Shown here piece by piece: positions 26,989 through 35,872 of a DNA stretch of 64,000 nucleotides. Location: NCBI RefSeq assembly GCF_000147335.1, contig NC_014501.1, positions 4,294,001 through 4,358,000 on the forward strand, written 5' to 3'. The translations under genes and the position numbers were made by a program. The notes under the pieces are model-generated. The model saw only the letters and a list, made by a program, of their open reading frames with translations. It was not told where the DNA came from and ran no database searches. Origin of the DNA: Gloeothece verrucosa PCC 7822. Lineage in GTDB: Bacteria; Cyanobacteriota; Cyanobacteriia; Cyanobacteriales; Microcystaceae. Numbering within the stretch: position 1 is the stretch's first letter; the number at the start of each line of letters is the position of its first letter.

Positions 26989-27912
26989 ATGTTTCCAATT
27001 ATTTACTCTGAAGAGTTCCTTAAACATGATACCGGTTTATATCACCCTGAAACCCCAGGACGTTTGAGTGCCATTGTCGAAGCACTCAAGGAAACCCCTT
27101 GGGCAGATCAGTTAGAGTGGCATTTACCCACCCCCGCCAAAGAAAAGGAGGCTTTTTCTTGGGTGAGTAAATTTCACACCCGAAACTATATTAATTACTT
27201 GCAAAGTTTAGCAAAAGAAGGGGGAGGAATGTTAGATCCCGATACCCCGGTTTCTCCCTTGAGTTATGATATTGCTTTGTTGGCGGTTAGTGCCTGGTTG
27301 GATGGGGTAGATATGGTCTTAAAAAACCATCAGCCGGCTTTTGCCTTGGTTCGTCCCCCCGGACATCATGCGACAAAAACTATGGGGATGGGGTTTTGTT
27401 TGTTTTCTAATGCGGCGATCGCTGCCCATTATGCCCTAGAAAAAAAGGGTATTAATAAAGTGGCGATCCTAGACTGGGATGTGCATCATGGAAATGGTAC
27501 AGAAGAACTTGTTGAAGGCAATCCTCACATAGTCTATTGTTCGCTGCATCAGTTTCCTTGTTATCCGGGAACCGGACGAGCCAGTGATCGGGGACATTAT
27601 GATAATGTTTTAAATATTCCTCTGCCTCCGGGTTGTACTCTCAAGGAGTATGAACCGATGTTTGAGAAGAAGATTATGCCTTTTTTAGAGCGTTTTTCTC
27701 CTGATTTGTTGCTGGTGAGTGCGGGATATGATGCTAACCATGATGATCCTTTGGCGATGATGTCTTTACAGCCGCCAGATTATGGGGTGTTTACTCGTTA
27801 TCTTCTGGGGTTGACTCGTCGTATTCTTTTTGGACTCGAGGGCGGATATAACTTGGAGGTGATGTCTCAGTCTGTGGTGGCGACGGTGGAACCTTGTATT
27901 ATCTCAGGGTAA
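26989..27912 (+). CDS. histone deacetylase family (class II-like) hydrolase
   Basis: The arginase/deacetylase fold carries a complete catalytic set: YHPETPGRL (18-26), RPPGHHA with H126-H127, zinc ligands D164 and H166 in DWDVHHGNG, D252 in SAGYDANHDDPLA, and Y287 in LEGGYNLE. The 307 residues are typical of bacterial class II-like deacetylases, which act on acetyl-lysine, acetylpolyamines or related amides. The start ATG follows a short T-rich leader. Convergent with the desaturase downstream. The substrate is unknown; sequence alone cannot separate protein from polyamine deacetylation. Confidence 0.9.
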   Translation: MFPIIYSEEFLKHDTGLYHPETPGRLSAIVEALKETPWADQLEWHLPTPAKEKEAFSWVSKFHTRNYINYLQSLAKEGGGMLDPDTPVSPLSYDIALLAVSAWLDGVDMVLKNHQPAFALVRPPGHHATKTMGMGFCLFSNAAIAAHYALEKKGINKVAILDWDVHHGNGTEELVEGNPHIVYCSLHQFPCYPGTGRASDRGHYDNVLNIPLPPGCTLKEYEPMFEKKIMPFLERFSPDLLLVSAGYDANHDDPLAMMSLQPPDYGVFTRYLLGLTRRILFGLEGGYNLEVMSQSVVATVEPCIISG

Positions 27913-28090
27913 GGGGGTTTGATTTTGCTCCTCTTGTACAAAATTTTTGATGATTGTCCGCCGATCAACACAGCCTGTAGCAGACTTTGAGCTTTGTACA
28001 AGGGGTTGGTTTATTTTCTAGGGGAAGAGTGCAAAAATGCCGAAAAAAAAGCGTGAGTTACACGCTCTTTGAGAAATCTTATGTATTTCA

Positions 28091-29149
28091 CTACAAGGCT
28101 TTAGCTGTTTCGTTACAAGAAATCGAGGATGTCAATATAGCAATAATGCCATCCTTTGGGTCTAGATAACTGTGAGCGATTAAAGCTTCTCTCTTGTAAT
28201 CCGGATCTGCCATGAGCAGATTATGTAGCTTGTCGAGGTTATAAAAGGGTACGGAAGGAAAAAGGTGATGTTCTAAATGATAATGGACGTTGCAGGGAGA
28301 AATCACTAATTTTTCCCAAAAAGTGGCAATGGTAGTACGGCTGGCGGTCAGTTCGTTGCCATTGGGAATAACCTTGTGTTCGGCCCAAGAGCGAAACTTG
28401 AACAACATATTAAACAGAGTGAAACTAGGTAATAGCCAAAGCAGAATGTAGTCCAATAGTAAGCCGAAATAGATTAAACTCCCTAGCAGAAGCATTGTGT
28501 GACAGATTAGGGTGATTTTTTCCCGTAGAGAAATTCCGCCAGGGGCTTCGCTCGGGATAAATAATCTTGTCCAGGGCGACCATAAACCCATGATGGCAAT
28601 CATCTCGATCATATTTAAACCGAACAAATCTTTGAGAAAAATCTTGAGCATCTTTTTTTTAGTCCCTGGCCATCGCCAAGTGTCCGGATCTTTTTGTTCA
28701 CCCATCCACTCGGGGTCACGTTGGGAATTGGTAAAACGGTGATGAGGAAAATGCCAGTGGCGATAAAGTGAGGTACTCGCCGCTATGGGAAAAGCCACAA
28801 GGAGATCGCTGAGGAGATCATTAACCCGGGGATCAGGGAAAAGCCGATAATGGCAAGCATCATGAAGAAGAATCCCCAAGGCGTGCTGTCGGGTGGTAAT
28901 GATGAGTGCCGCCAGGATATAGACCGCCCAATGCCCGCTATAAATAGCAACTGCCACTGCCGTAAAAATGACCAGCCATTGAATGGTGATCGCTTTGATA
29001 GATTCCCACCCATTCACCTGACTAAGTTCTCTGACTTTTTTGAGATATTTCTTGCGATCTACTTTGAAGCCACCGAGCAAATCACTTCTGTCGTCGGTTA
29101 CGGATTTCTGGCAGATAGCTTCGAGCATTTGTTTTCCGTAGTCTTCCAT
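28091..29149 (-). CDS. membrane fatty acid desaturase
   Basis: Starts at the ATG at 29149 (MEDYGKQMLEAIC); TTG at 29188 would be the only longer start. The three diiron histidine boxes are HDACHYRLF (HxxxH, about residue 96), HWHFPHHRF (HxxHH, about 131) and HYHLEHHLF (HxxHH, about 288). Paired hydrophobic segments lie near 55-90 and 175-235. The SWAEHKVIPNG stretch precedes box 3. It inserts a double bond in a membrane-bound acyl chain or carotenoid; regiospecificity cannot be told. About 352 residues. A mobile-element remnant lies upstream. Confidence 0.87.
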   Translation of the reverse strand: MEDYGKQMLEAICQKSVTDDRSDLLGGFKVDRKKYLKKVRELSQVNGWESIKAITIQWLVIFTAVAVAIYSGHWAVYILAALIITTRQHALGILLHDACHYRLFPDPRVNDLLSDLLVAFPIAASTSLYRHWHFPHHRFTNSQRDPEWMGEQKDPDTWRWPGTKKKMLKIFLKDLFGLNMIEMIAIMGLWSPWTRLFIPSEAPGGISLREKITLICHTMLLLGSLIYFGLLLDYILLWLLPSFTLFNMLFKFRSWAEHKVIPNGNELTASRTTIATFWEKLVISPCNVHYHLEHHLFPSVPFYNLDKLHNLLMADPDYKREALIAHSYLDPKDGIIAILTSSISCNETAKAL

Positions 29150-29534
29150 AGTAATATTTATGTAAAAGGCATTAATTTTCCTTAACAATCAGGATACACC
29201 AAAATTTAGCACATTTTATTAAATTAGCTAGTTTAAGTGCATAAATTTAGATAAAAGACTCTTATCATCGCTCTAGTTAGGCTAATGCGCCACCGGACAA
29301 CTCAAAGCCGAGTTCGTCAGGGGATTTTTTTAGCTTACCCCGCGAGAAGCTAAAAGGTGAATTTTCGTTCTTAAATACCCACAAATCACCGTGAGACGGG
29401 GCTTTTAAAGGGGCGAAGTAATTCGCACCGCAGCCCCTCATGAATCGCAGGAGTTGACAACGAAGCGCAACACTATTATGCTGAATAAATAGCTTGATAG
29501 CTCTACAGGGTAGTGACCTGGGGCAATGATTCAA

Positions 29535-29755
29535 GCGAGAGTGGAAAGAGGGCGTAATCCTCGGTGAACCCGACCCACCATAGTGGACTTGTAGAAACTA
29601 TGATCCTAACCGAGAAGTAGAGAATTTTGACCTCTGGAACGGGGGGCAAAGCCTATCGTCTTGGAGTAAGACCAAGCCTAGCTTGCTAGGGGAGGCATCT
29701 GATTGGGTATGGAAGAAGCCAACACTTACCGCTTGCGGAAGTGTGGGTAGTTCAC
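29535..29755 (+). ncRNA. orphan TnpB-type guide RNA (reRNA) / IS200-IS605 right-end remnant
   Basis: The stretch ends in consecutive hairpins: CTTGG/CCAAG (29660-29676), CCTAG-CTTG-CTAGG (29677-29690), then ACACTT-CCG-CTTG-CGG-AAGTGT (29722-29744), finishing GTGGGTAGTTCAC at 29755. I recall this GAAGCC..ACCGCTTGCGG..GTAGTTCAC terminus from the 3' ends of cyanobacterial IS200/IS605-group tnpB genes, where the omega/reRNA lies. No TnpB zinc-finger or RuvC coding sequence is seen in the 350 bases upstream, so the transposon seems lost. Bases 29756-29775 would be the guide. The 5' boundary is approximate. The rest of 29150-29896 holds no convincing gene. Confidence 0.55.
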
Positions 29756-29896
29756 CTTATATATGTTTGGGCAACAAAATGTTCTGACAACTAAAAGAGC
29801 AAGATAATAATAAAATCAGGTGGGATTACCTACCTGATCAATCAAATGTAGTGTTGTGTTCAACAGTAAACTTTAATTATCTTTGCCCTTTAAACT

Positions 29897-30193
29897 CTAA
29901 TTCTCATTATTGCGGTCATGTTTTCTTTGACCATAATGATTGCCTCGATTATGATCATCACTACTAGAAGAAAACTGAGCATTGCCATTTGAGGGTTGCT
30001 CTTTATATCGATTTTGAAGACCTTGACCAGGATGATTAATGATTACTTGGTTAGTCGTTTGAATGACTTGATTATTGTTGCCGGAAACGGTGGCTTCTTG
30101 GCTACTACTTTGAACTGTTGCCGTCTGAGCTAAAAGCGGCAAATGAATTAAACCCACTAAAGTCGTACTCATTAAACTTATCTTTTTGAGCAT
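29897..30193 (-). CDS. small secreted Q/N-rich protein, last of five-gene operon
   Basis: A signal peptide (MLKKISLMSTTLVGLIHLPL, cleavage near LAQ-T) is followed by a polar mature part of about 75 residues. It contains SGNNNQVIQTTNQVIINHPG, an alternating Gln/Asn-hydrophobic pattern reminiscent of curlin strands, and a His/Arg/Asn-rich tail. GAGGT 8 nt before the ATG overlaps the stop codon of the upstream gene (5-nt gap), indicating translational coupling. Function is unknown; an extracellular matrix or amyloid-like role is inference only. Confidence 0.65.
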   Translation of the reverse strand: MLKKISLMSTTLVGLIHLPLLAQTATVQSSSQEATVSGNNNQVIQTTNQVIINHPGQGLQNRYKEQPSNGNAQFSSSSDDHNRGNHYGQRKHDRNNEN

Positions 30194-30198
30194 TGTTC

Positions 30199-30636
30199 TT
30201 ACCTCACATCAATAATAATCGTTTGATTGAGACTTCCATTTCCACTAACTTGTTGAGAGATTTCAGTATTAATTCCCTCAAATCTCACCGTTACAGAAGC
30301 ATCAGCCGGCTCATATTGACCCAAAATTTTCAGCTTGTGCTGTCCTGGTTTTAAACTCGGTGAAAGGTTAATTTCTATGCCATCTCTATCGAAATTAAGT
30401 AGCCGCTTCCCATCGAGTTCAATATATCCTCTCAGTCGGGTTGACTGAACAGAAGCATTAATTATCAGTAGATGAGGAGACTTTAAATCCTCGGAATTGA
30501 GACTAATGCTAGTTTCTTGGGTTTGCTGTTTGTTGAGAGAAATATCTGCAACAACTGTATCCTGAGTTAGGAGAGGAAAAGCGGCGGCAAGGGTTGCTGT
30601 ACACAAGGTGGCTAGAGCAAAAAGTCTGATACTCAT
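30199..30636 (-). CDS. secreted hypothetical protein with beta-sandwich-like domain
   Basis: I start at the ATG at 30636 (MSIRLFALATLCTATLAAAF), a signal peptide; 17 further residues to 30687 are possible. The mature protein (about 115 residues) is all-beta in character: HLLIINASVQSTRLRGYIEL, KPGQHKLKILGQYEPADASV and VRFEGINTEISQQ, ending VSGNGSLNQTIIIDVR. The GQHKLKI segment resembles carbohydrate-binding or PEGA-like folds, but I cannot name the family. Fourth gene of the secreted operon, stop codon overlapping the next gene's ribosome site. Confidence 0.6.
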   Translation of the reverse strand: MSIRLFALATLCTATLAAAFPLLTQDTVVADISLNKQQTQETSISLNSEDLKSPHLLIINASVQSTRLRGYIELDGKRLLNFDRDGIEINLSPSLKPGQHKLKILGQYEPADASVTVRFEGINTEISQQVSGNGSLNQTIIIDVR

Positions 30637-30708
30637 AGCGAATAATAGATAAGGGATAATTGAGAAAAAATAAGGCTCAATTCTCAATCATCCATTGCTT
30701 GTTAAATC

Positions 30709-31104
30709 TCACTTGCGATATTTTTCAGCAGGATTGTAGACATCCACTTGTACATTGCTTTGTACTTGGACAGTGGAACCATTTACCCCGGTGGGTTTAG
30801 GCTGACTATTGTTGCTGGTTTGACGCTGGCGAACTCGTCGATTTTGCTGCACTGGACCATCACCGCCAATGTTTCCTTGTACACTGGTGGTAACACTAGA
30901 ATTGCCAATACAGCCGGGTTGACTCTCCATGACGACATCATTGGTGCGTTCTGTGGGTTTTTTAGAGCCGCTTATATTGTATTGAACCGATACATCAGTT
31001 TGTACACATTGAGCAACAGCCGCATCATTTTTGAAAAAGTTATAGCCTAAGCTGACGAAAGTCAAAAAACTCGCGGCTAAGACACTAGATGTAATGTTAT
31101 TCAT
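30709..31104 (-). CDS. secreted Q/N/V-rich hypothetical protein
   Basis: A signal-like N-terminus (ITSSVLAASFLTFVSLGY) leads to a mature region with CVQTDVSVQYNISGSKKPTE, SVTTSVQGNIGGDGPVQQN and STVQVQSNVQVDVYNPA: short beta-like alternations of Val/Gln/Ser between linkers. Two cysteines (about C33 and C65) could form a disulfide. The start codon lies one nucleotide after the stop of the preceding gene. Family not recognised. Third gene of the five-gene secreted operon. Confidence 0.6.
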   Translation of the reverse strand: MNNITSSVLAASFLTFVSLGYNFFKNDAAVAQCVQTDVSVQYNISGSKKPTERTNDVVMESQPGCIGNSSVTTSVQGNIGGDGPVQQNRRVRQRQTSNNSQPKPTGVNGSTVQVQSNVQVDVYNPAEKYRK

Positions 31105-31105
31105 C

Positions 31106-31426
31106 TTAGTAACATTGATTGTTGGACAAATGGGTGTTGATCACAGTCCTACCTGAGCGAGTTATTTGGGTAATTTCTTGGCGAGTTAGGTTTGATCGCT
31201 TACACCCATAAATATGGCGATAAGAGCGAGGGGAATTGAGATTAACATAAGAACGAGGGGCAGGAACTCGAAGCCGTTGGTTTCTCGTGTTAACAGATAC
31301 ATCCCCATCTTCATCTTTACTGACTCTGACATTTGGCGTTTGGATCTCTATATCTTGAGCTTGTGCAAGATCTCCTATCCAAAAGATAGACATCAGCAAC
31401 AGCAAAGGCAGTGTCTTGAGATTCAT
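31106..31426 (-). CDS. small secreted hypothetical protein
   Basis: The ATG at 31426 (MNLKTLPLLLLMSIFWIG) follows GGGGAG with good spacing and opens a signal peptide with cleavage near AQA-Q; the frame runs further upstream but without support. The mature part (about 80 residues) contains DIEIQTPNVRVSKDEDGDVS, repeated RSY motifs (APRSYVNLNSPRSYRHIYG) and two cysteines. Unknown family; second gene of the operon, abutting the third by one nucleotide. Confidence 0.6.
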   Translation of the reverse strand: MNLKTLPLLLLMSIFWIGDLAQAQDIEIQTPNVRVSKDEDGDVSVNTRNQRLRVPAPRSYVNLNSPRSYRHIYGCKRSNLTRQEITQITRSGRTVINTHLSNNQCY

Positions 31427-31544
31427 GTGTTCACTCCCCTGGAGCAAAGAAATTAGGTGATAGGTGACATCTTTAATCCCTAGCACCTACTATTGATGGT
31501 GAGTTGTGAGTAATATGCTATAATCAAATTAGATTTACAATTAT

Positions 31545-31877
31545 TTAACGTCTGTAACGAGGAGAGGAAATACCAGATTCGTTTTCGATGCGAAACCGAG
31601 AACGGCCTTCATTTCCTGCTCCCGTTTGTATTGTTGTCACATTTCCCGTCTGAACAATACCGGTACTGCCGGTTTGAGCTTGTCTCTGGGTGCGGTTATA
31701 GACTTCTCCAGATTGCACAGCACGGTTATTTTCTCCATACTGATCCACTTTCATATCTACACTCTGGATAATCGCACTATCGCCATTAGCTTGTGCTTGT
31801 TTTTTCTCGGCATGAGCCGATGCACAGGTAAAACCAACAACGGCGAGGGTTAATAGCGGAAAAATGAGTTTATTCAT
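31545..31877 (-). CDS. small secreted protein with curlin-like Q-G-N repeats
   Basis: A signal peptide (MNKLIFPLLTLAVVGFTCAS, cleavage near AHA-E) precedes about 87 residues with a repeated beta-strand pattern: VDQYGENNRAVQSGEVYNRT, RQAQTGSTGIVQTGNVTTIQ and TGAGNEGRSRFRIEN. The Q-x-G-x-x-N-x-A-x-Q rhythm is that of curlin (CsgA/CsgB) repeats, though degenerate. No csgG/E/F secretion genes are beside it. First gene of the operon; the promoter should lie in 31878-32087. An amyloid or adhesive role is inference. Confidence 0.65.
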   Translation of the reverse strand: MNKLIFPLLTLAVVGFTCASAHAEKKQAQANGDSAIIQSVDMKVDQYGENNRAVQSGEVYNRTQRQAQTGSTGIVQTGNVTTIQTGAGNEGRSRFRIENESGISSPRYRR

Positions 31878-32087
31878 GGTCTATATTTTCTTTGATGATT
31901 GGTGATTGAGGTTTATCCGTTCAATTAGCTGTTAATCGAACCATAATTTCAGGATAATCAAAGATTTTGTGGATGTCAGTACCATCAAAAGTAGAAATTT
32001 AAGGGAAATTACTGAAAATTAGCACTTCTATCAAGTAGAGCCGAAGTAGAAATAAAGGGAATGAGGTTAATTTAAATGTACAACAGC

Positions 32088-33647
32088 TTAATCCCTGTTT
32101 TTAACTTGTCCAAAGCCGCCACCGCCGGGGGTTTCTATAATAAAAACATCTCCCGCTTGCATTTGTCGGGTTGCGGTACTTTCTAGGTTTTCTTGCCTTC
32201 CATCCTGACGTTGAACTCGGTTATGTCCCACTTGTCCCGGTTCACCCCCCTTTAACCCAAAAGGAGCAACTACCCGATGATTCGAGAGAATATTCGCCGT
32301 CATGGGTTCTAAAAATTTTATCCGACGAATTAAGCCATTTCCCCCTGAATATTGCCCCAATCCCCCGCTTCCTGTCCTAATACTAAAACTTTCCACTAAG
32401 ACCGGGTAGCGAGTTTCTAACACTTCTGGGTCAGTTAAACGAGAATTGGTCATGTGGGTATGCACCGCATCCGTACCCTGAAAATTTACACCGGCCCCTG
32501 AACCGCCGCAGATGGTTTCATAATATTGATATCGCTCATTGCCAAAGGTAAAATTATTCATGGTGCCTTGAGATGCCGCCATAACCCCTAATGCACCATA
32601 TAGCGCATCTACAATGGTTTGGGAAGTTTCTACATTACCCGCTACCACCGCCGCCGGGTAAGTCGGGTTTAACATACAGCCTTCGGGGATAATAATTTCT
32701 AGCGGCACAAGACAGCCGGCATTGAGAGGAATTTTCTCATTGACTAGCGTCCGAAAAACATATAACACAGCCGCTTGAGTAACGGCTTTAGGCGCATTAA
32801 AATTACTGTTTAACTGTGGAGAAGTGCCGCTAAAATCAATAGTCGCACTTCTTTTTTTTCGGTCAATTGTAACTTTAACCTGAATTTTTGCTCCCTTATC
32901 CATTTGATAGCTAAACTCCCCATCTGTTAAAACCTCAATAGCTTTTCTAACCGCTTCTTCAGCATGATCTTGAACAAATTTCATGTAATCAGTGACAGTG
33001 GGCAATCCGTATTGCTCAACCATTTTCCGCAGTTCTTGAACCCCTCTTTCATTGGCGGCAATTTGGGCTTTAAAATCGGCTATATTTTGCTCAGGATTTC
33101 GGGCAGGATAGGGATTATTTGAGAGGGCCTTTAGCACTTCCCTTTCTCGGAAATTGCCCTGTTCAACCAGCAGAAAATTATCAAATAAAATGCCTTCTTC
33201 TTCTACTGTGCTACTATTAGGTGGCATGGAACCGGGGGTAATGCCTCCGATATCGGCTTGATGTCCACGAGAAGCCACATAAAAGATAATTTTTTGGGCC
33301 GCTTCGTCAAATACAGGGGTAATTGCGGTTACATCGGGTAAATGGGTTCCCCCATTATAGGGATTATTTGATAAATAAACATCACCCGCTTCTAAAGTTT
33401 CACCTTTATCTTTAATCAGACTGCGAACACTTTCACTCATTGACCCTAAATGTACGGGAATATGAGGAGCATTTGCCACTAATAATCCCTCTTGATCAAA
33501 AATCGCACAGGAAAAGTCTAAGCGTTCTTTGATGTTAACCGATGTTGCCGTATTTTGTAAGACAATTCCCATTTGTTCGGCGATGAATTGATAGAGGTTT
33601 TTGAAGATTTCTAAGCGGATGGGATCGGGTTTAGAGATGGTATTCAT
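32088..33647 (-). CDS. hyuB: hydantoinase B / 5-oxoprolinase beta-type subunit
   Basis: Start chosen at the ATG at 33647 (MNTISKPDPIRLEIFKNLYQ), preceded by TAGGAAA; a longer start would overlap nothing useful. The 519 residues match HyuB/oxoprolinase C-terminal halves: FIAEQMGIVLQNTATSVNIK, LDFSCAIFDQEGLLVANAPH, HLGSMSESV, GDVYLSNNPYNGGTHLPD and the C-terminal FSIRTGSGGLGQYSGGNGL. Together with HyuA it hydrolyses 5-oxoproline or hydantoins with ATP. The HyuA partner lies at 35873-37957, separated by three unrelated genes, which is unusual. Confidence 0.9.
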   Translation of the reverse strand: MNTISKPDPIRLEIFKNLYQFIAEQMGIVLQNTATSVNIKERLDFSCAIFDQEGLLVANAPHIPVHLGSMSESVRSLIKDKGETLEAGDVYLSNNPYNGGTHLPDVTAITPVFDEAAQKIIFYVASRGHQADIGGITPGSMPPNSSTVEEEGILFDNFLLVEQGNFREREVLKALSNNPYPARNPEQNIADFKAQIAANERGVQELRKMVEQYGLPTVTDYMKFVQDHAEEAVRKAIEVLTDGEFSYQMDKGAKIQVKVTIDRKKRSATIDFSGTSPQLNSNFNAPKAVTQAAVLYVFRTLVNEKIPLNAGCLVPLEIIIPEGCMLNPTYPAAVVAGNVETSQTIVDALYGALGVMAASQGTMNNFTFGNERYQYYETICGGSGAGVNFQGTDAVHTHMTNSRLTDPEVLETRYPVLVESFSIRTGSGGLGQYSGGNGLIRRIKFLEPMTANILSNHRVVAPFGLKGGEPGQVGHNRVQRQDGRQENLESTATRQMQAGDVFIIETPGGGGFGQVKNRD

Positions 33648-33660
33648 TTTCCTAAATTCT

Positions 33661-34386
33661 TTAAGCGTTTTTTTGAGCAAGAATAATTAAAAACCAAGGT
33701 TTTGTCGAGAGTTTTTCCCAGTCTTGAGGATAGTATTGTTTGCATTCCTCGGTGGGGCGTGGTTCGATCATTTGTTTGATGCTAAATCCAGCATTCTTTA
33801 GAGCAGAAGTCATAGCACTTAAGGGACGACGATAAAAATGAACAGTTACAGGCCTGTCACCGTAGCTGTGCCAATAATCTTCGATGAGTTCTGTTTGGAA
33901 ATAATCGGTTTTTTCAAATAATTGAAAATCCATCAAAGGATGATGGGTGGAAAATAATAATAATCCTTCGGGTAATAGAAGGCGGGAAAATTCTTTAAAG
34001 ACTTCTTCCCAATTTTTTAAATAGTGCATAGTTAATGAGCTTAGGATTAGATCAAATGACGCATTTTCGAGAAAAGTTAGGGGTTGATTTAAATCGGCTT
34101 GGTAAACTTGTGCTTGGTTTTTGAGTTTTTGTTGGGTTAATTGTACCATTTTACGGCTGATGTCAATGGCGACTACCTCGGCATTATGTTTGACTAACCA
34201 TTGAGAATAAATGCCGCCCGAACAACCCGCATCTAAGACTCGTTTAAATTTGAGTTCGGATAAGAGAGAGAACATAGCAGGCCTTTCATAGTAAGCATTG
34301 TGAGAATTAAATTGTGAACGTTCTGCATAGGTTTCGGCAAAGGTTTCAAAGTCGTTAAAAGGTGGGTTTTGAGGGTGGGAGTTCAT
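33661..34386 (-). CDS. SAM-dependent methyltransferase (class I)
   Basis: A 241-residue Rossmann-like methyltransferase. Motif I is RVLDAGCSGGIYSQWLVK (about residues 50-67), motif II AEVVAIDISRKMVQL, and the post-motif region SFDLILSSLTMHYLKNW. The C-terminus (FYRRPLSAMTSALKNAGF) is typical of the UbiE/type 11 small-molecule group. The acceptor is unknown. It lies 13 nt upstream of hyuB on the same strand and may be co-transcribed with it, inserted between the two oxoprolinase halves. Confidence 0.85.
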   Translation of the reverse strand: MNSHPQNPPFNDFETFAETYAERSQFNSHNAYYERPAMFSLLSELKFKRVLDAGCSGGIYSQWLVKHNAEVVAIDISRKMVQLTQQKLKNQAQVYQADLNQPLTFLENASFDLILSSLTMHYLKNWEEVFKEFSRLLLPEGLLLFSTHHPLMDFQLFEKTDYFQTELIEDYWHSYGDRPVTVHFYRRPLSAMTSALKNAGFSIKQMIEPRPTEECKQYYPQDWEKLSTKPWFLIILAQKNA

Positions 34387-34527
34387 AAGGTTTAGGAAAG
34401 TAATATTTTTGTTTGGCGTTCCTGCCTAAAGGGGCAGAGAGGATAAAAAGAGGTGTTTTTTTAGGATGCTATAAATAGGGGGAGTTTATGATAGGATTGT
34501 AAGGATTAATTAATTTTTAAGGGTTTT

Positions 34528-35178
34528 ATGCTGAAGCTTTATCATGCTACGATTTCGCCTAATTCTCGCCGTGTTTGGGTTACTCTTTTGGAAAAGGGTC
34601 TAGATTTTGAATTGATTGAAGTTGAGTTAACTGGGGAACAGTTTAAGCCGGATTTCTTGGCGATCAATCCTTTTCATCATATTCCGGTTTTGGTGGATGA
34701 TGGTCATAATGTAATTGAATCTTTGGCTATTTTGGATTATTTGGAGGCTAAATATCCTACTCCGACTATGTTACCCAATAACCCCAAGGATTTGTCAATC
34801 GTGCGAATGGTACAGTTTGTAACGGCTAATGAATTATTGCCTGCCGGAAGTGCTTTGTTTCCTGTGATGTTAGGGTTGCCTGGAGGAGATGCAGAAAAAA
34901 TTGCCAAAGCTAAAGAGAAAATTGCTGTCGTGTTGAAGTTTTTTGAGGGTTTGCTTGATGAACGTCCTTTTTTTGGCAGTGATAATATTACTCTGGCTGA
35001 TGCGGTTGCGGGTACTGTTGTTCCTTGGTTGCCAAAAGCGGGAGTGTCTTTACAAGATTATCCTAAATTGAGTGCTTGGTGTCATGGCCTTTTAGCACGT
35101 CCTTCTTGGCAAAAAACAGAGGCAAGTAAAGAGATTCTTGAAGCCATCAAGTCTCGAATGGCGGCGAGAATGTCATAA
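34528..35178 (+). CDS. glutathione S-transferase family protein
   Basis: A 216-residue protein with an N-terminal thioredoxin-like GST domain: MLKLYHATISPNSRRVWVTL (Ser in the catalytic position near residue 10), FLAINPFHHIPVLVDDG with the cis-Pro, and NVIESLAILDYLEAKYP, the glutathione gamma-glutamyl site. The C-terminal all-helical domain has ITLADAVAGTVVPWL. Probably glutathione conjugation or peroxide metabolism. Divergent from the methyltransferase. Confidence 0.88.
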   Translation: MLKLYHATISPNSRRVWVTLLEKGLDFELIEVELTGEQFKPDFLAINPFHHIPVLVDDGHNVIESLAILDYLEAKYPTPTMLPNNPKDLSIVRMVQFVTANELLPAGSALFPVMLGLPGGDAEKIAKAKEKIAVVLKFFEGLLDERPFFGSDNITLADAVAGTVVPWLPKAGVSLQDYPKLSAWCHGLLARPSWQKTEASKEILEAIKSRMAARMS

Positions 35179-35325
35179 AAAATCAACCCAATCAAATTAA
35201 TTGTAAGTAGATGTGTTAGGCGGCTACAATTTTTGAGAGAATTTAAAGGGAATAATCCGTCATAACGCATCATTTTATTTCTATTTATCTAGATCTTTTA
35301 GATCAATTGGTTAAAAAAGAAAACA

Positions 35326-35829
35326 ATGACTGAGAACAAAGAAATAAAAGTTCGGACTGCCACCCATGATGATGTGTCACTAATTTTTTCATTTCTTCAA
35401 AAGAAATCTGAGTTTGATAGAAACATTGGTGCTTATTCTGGAGTGCTTCAAGTCACTGAGGATAAAATATGTAAAACAATTTTTGGACCAGTACCTTTCG
35501 CTTACGTCATATTTGCTGAAAACTTAGAACTTGCCTTTGGATTTGCTTTGTACGAATTTAGATACTCATCGTTTGCCGGTCAACCCAGTATTTGGGTTGA
35601 TGATTTGTATGTAGATGAAGATATGAGAAACCAGGGAGTAGGTATGGCATTGATGAGTTATTTAGCTCAAGTTGCCAAAGAAAACGATTGTACTCATCTT
35701 TCTTGGACTGCTGATGCTCGCAACAGTGGTGGACTTAATTTTTACTATCGGTTAGGCGCAAAGATTATAGAGCAAAAAGGCCATCGCTGTTTTTTCACTT
35801 GGATACCAGAAATAATTACACTATTGTAA
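35326..35829 (+). CDS. GNAT acetyltransferase, diamine-acetyltransferase-like
   Basis: A 167-residue GNAT. Its sequence resembles spermidine/spermine and thialysine acetyltransferases: FGFALYEFRYSSFAGQPSIW, VDDLYVDEDMRNQGVGMALM (motif A, acetyl-CoA loop) and DARNSGGLNFYYRLGAKI (motif B). A polyamine or amino-acid amine is a plausible acceptor; this is family inference. Same strand as the GST gene, 147 nt downstream. Confidence 0.82.
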   Translation: MTENKEIKVRTATHDDVSLIFSFLQKKSEFDRNIGAYSGVLQVTEDKICKTIFGPVPFAYVIFAENLELAFGFALYEFRYSSFAGQPSIWVDDLYVDEDMRNQGVGMALMSYLAQVAKENDCTHLSWTADARNSGGLNFYYRLGAKIIEQKGHRCFFTWIPEIITLL

Positions 35830-35872
35830 AGTTTTAACACAAATAGAGATTTTCTTACTTGGCAAAAAATCT

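Noticed and set aside
27987..28169. 60-residue plus-strand frame after the deacetylase
   Set aside because: It is antisense to the C-terminus of the desaturase and has no supporting features.
29277..29534. 85-residue minus-strand frame in the IS remnant
   Set aside because: No signal, domain or ribosome site, and it lies in the decayed mobile-element region; best explained as chance.
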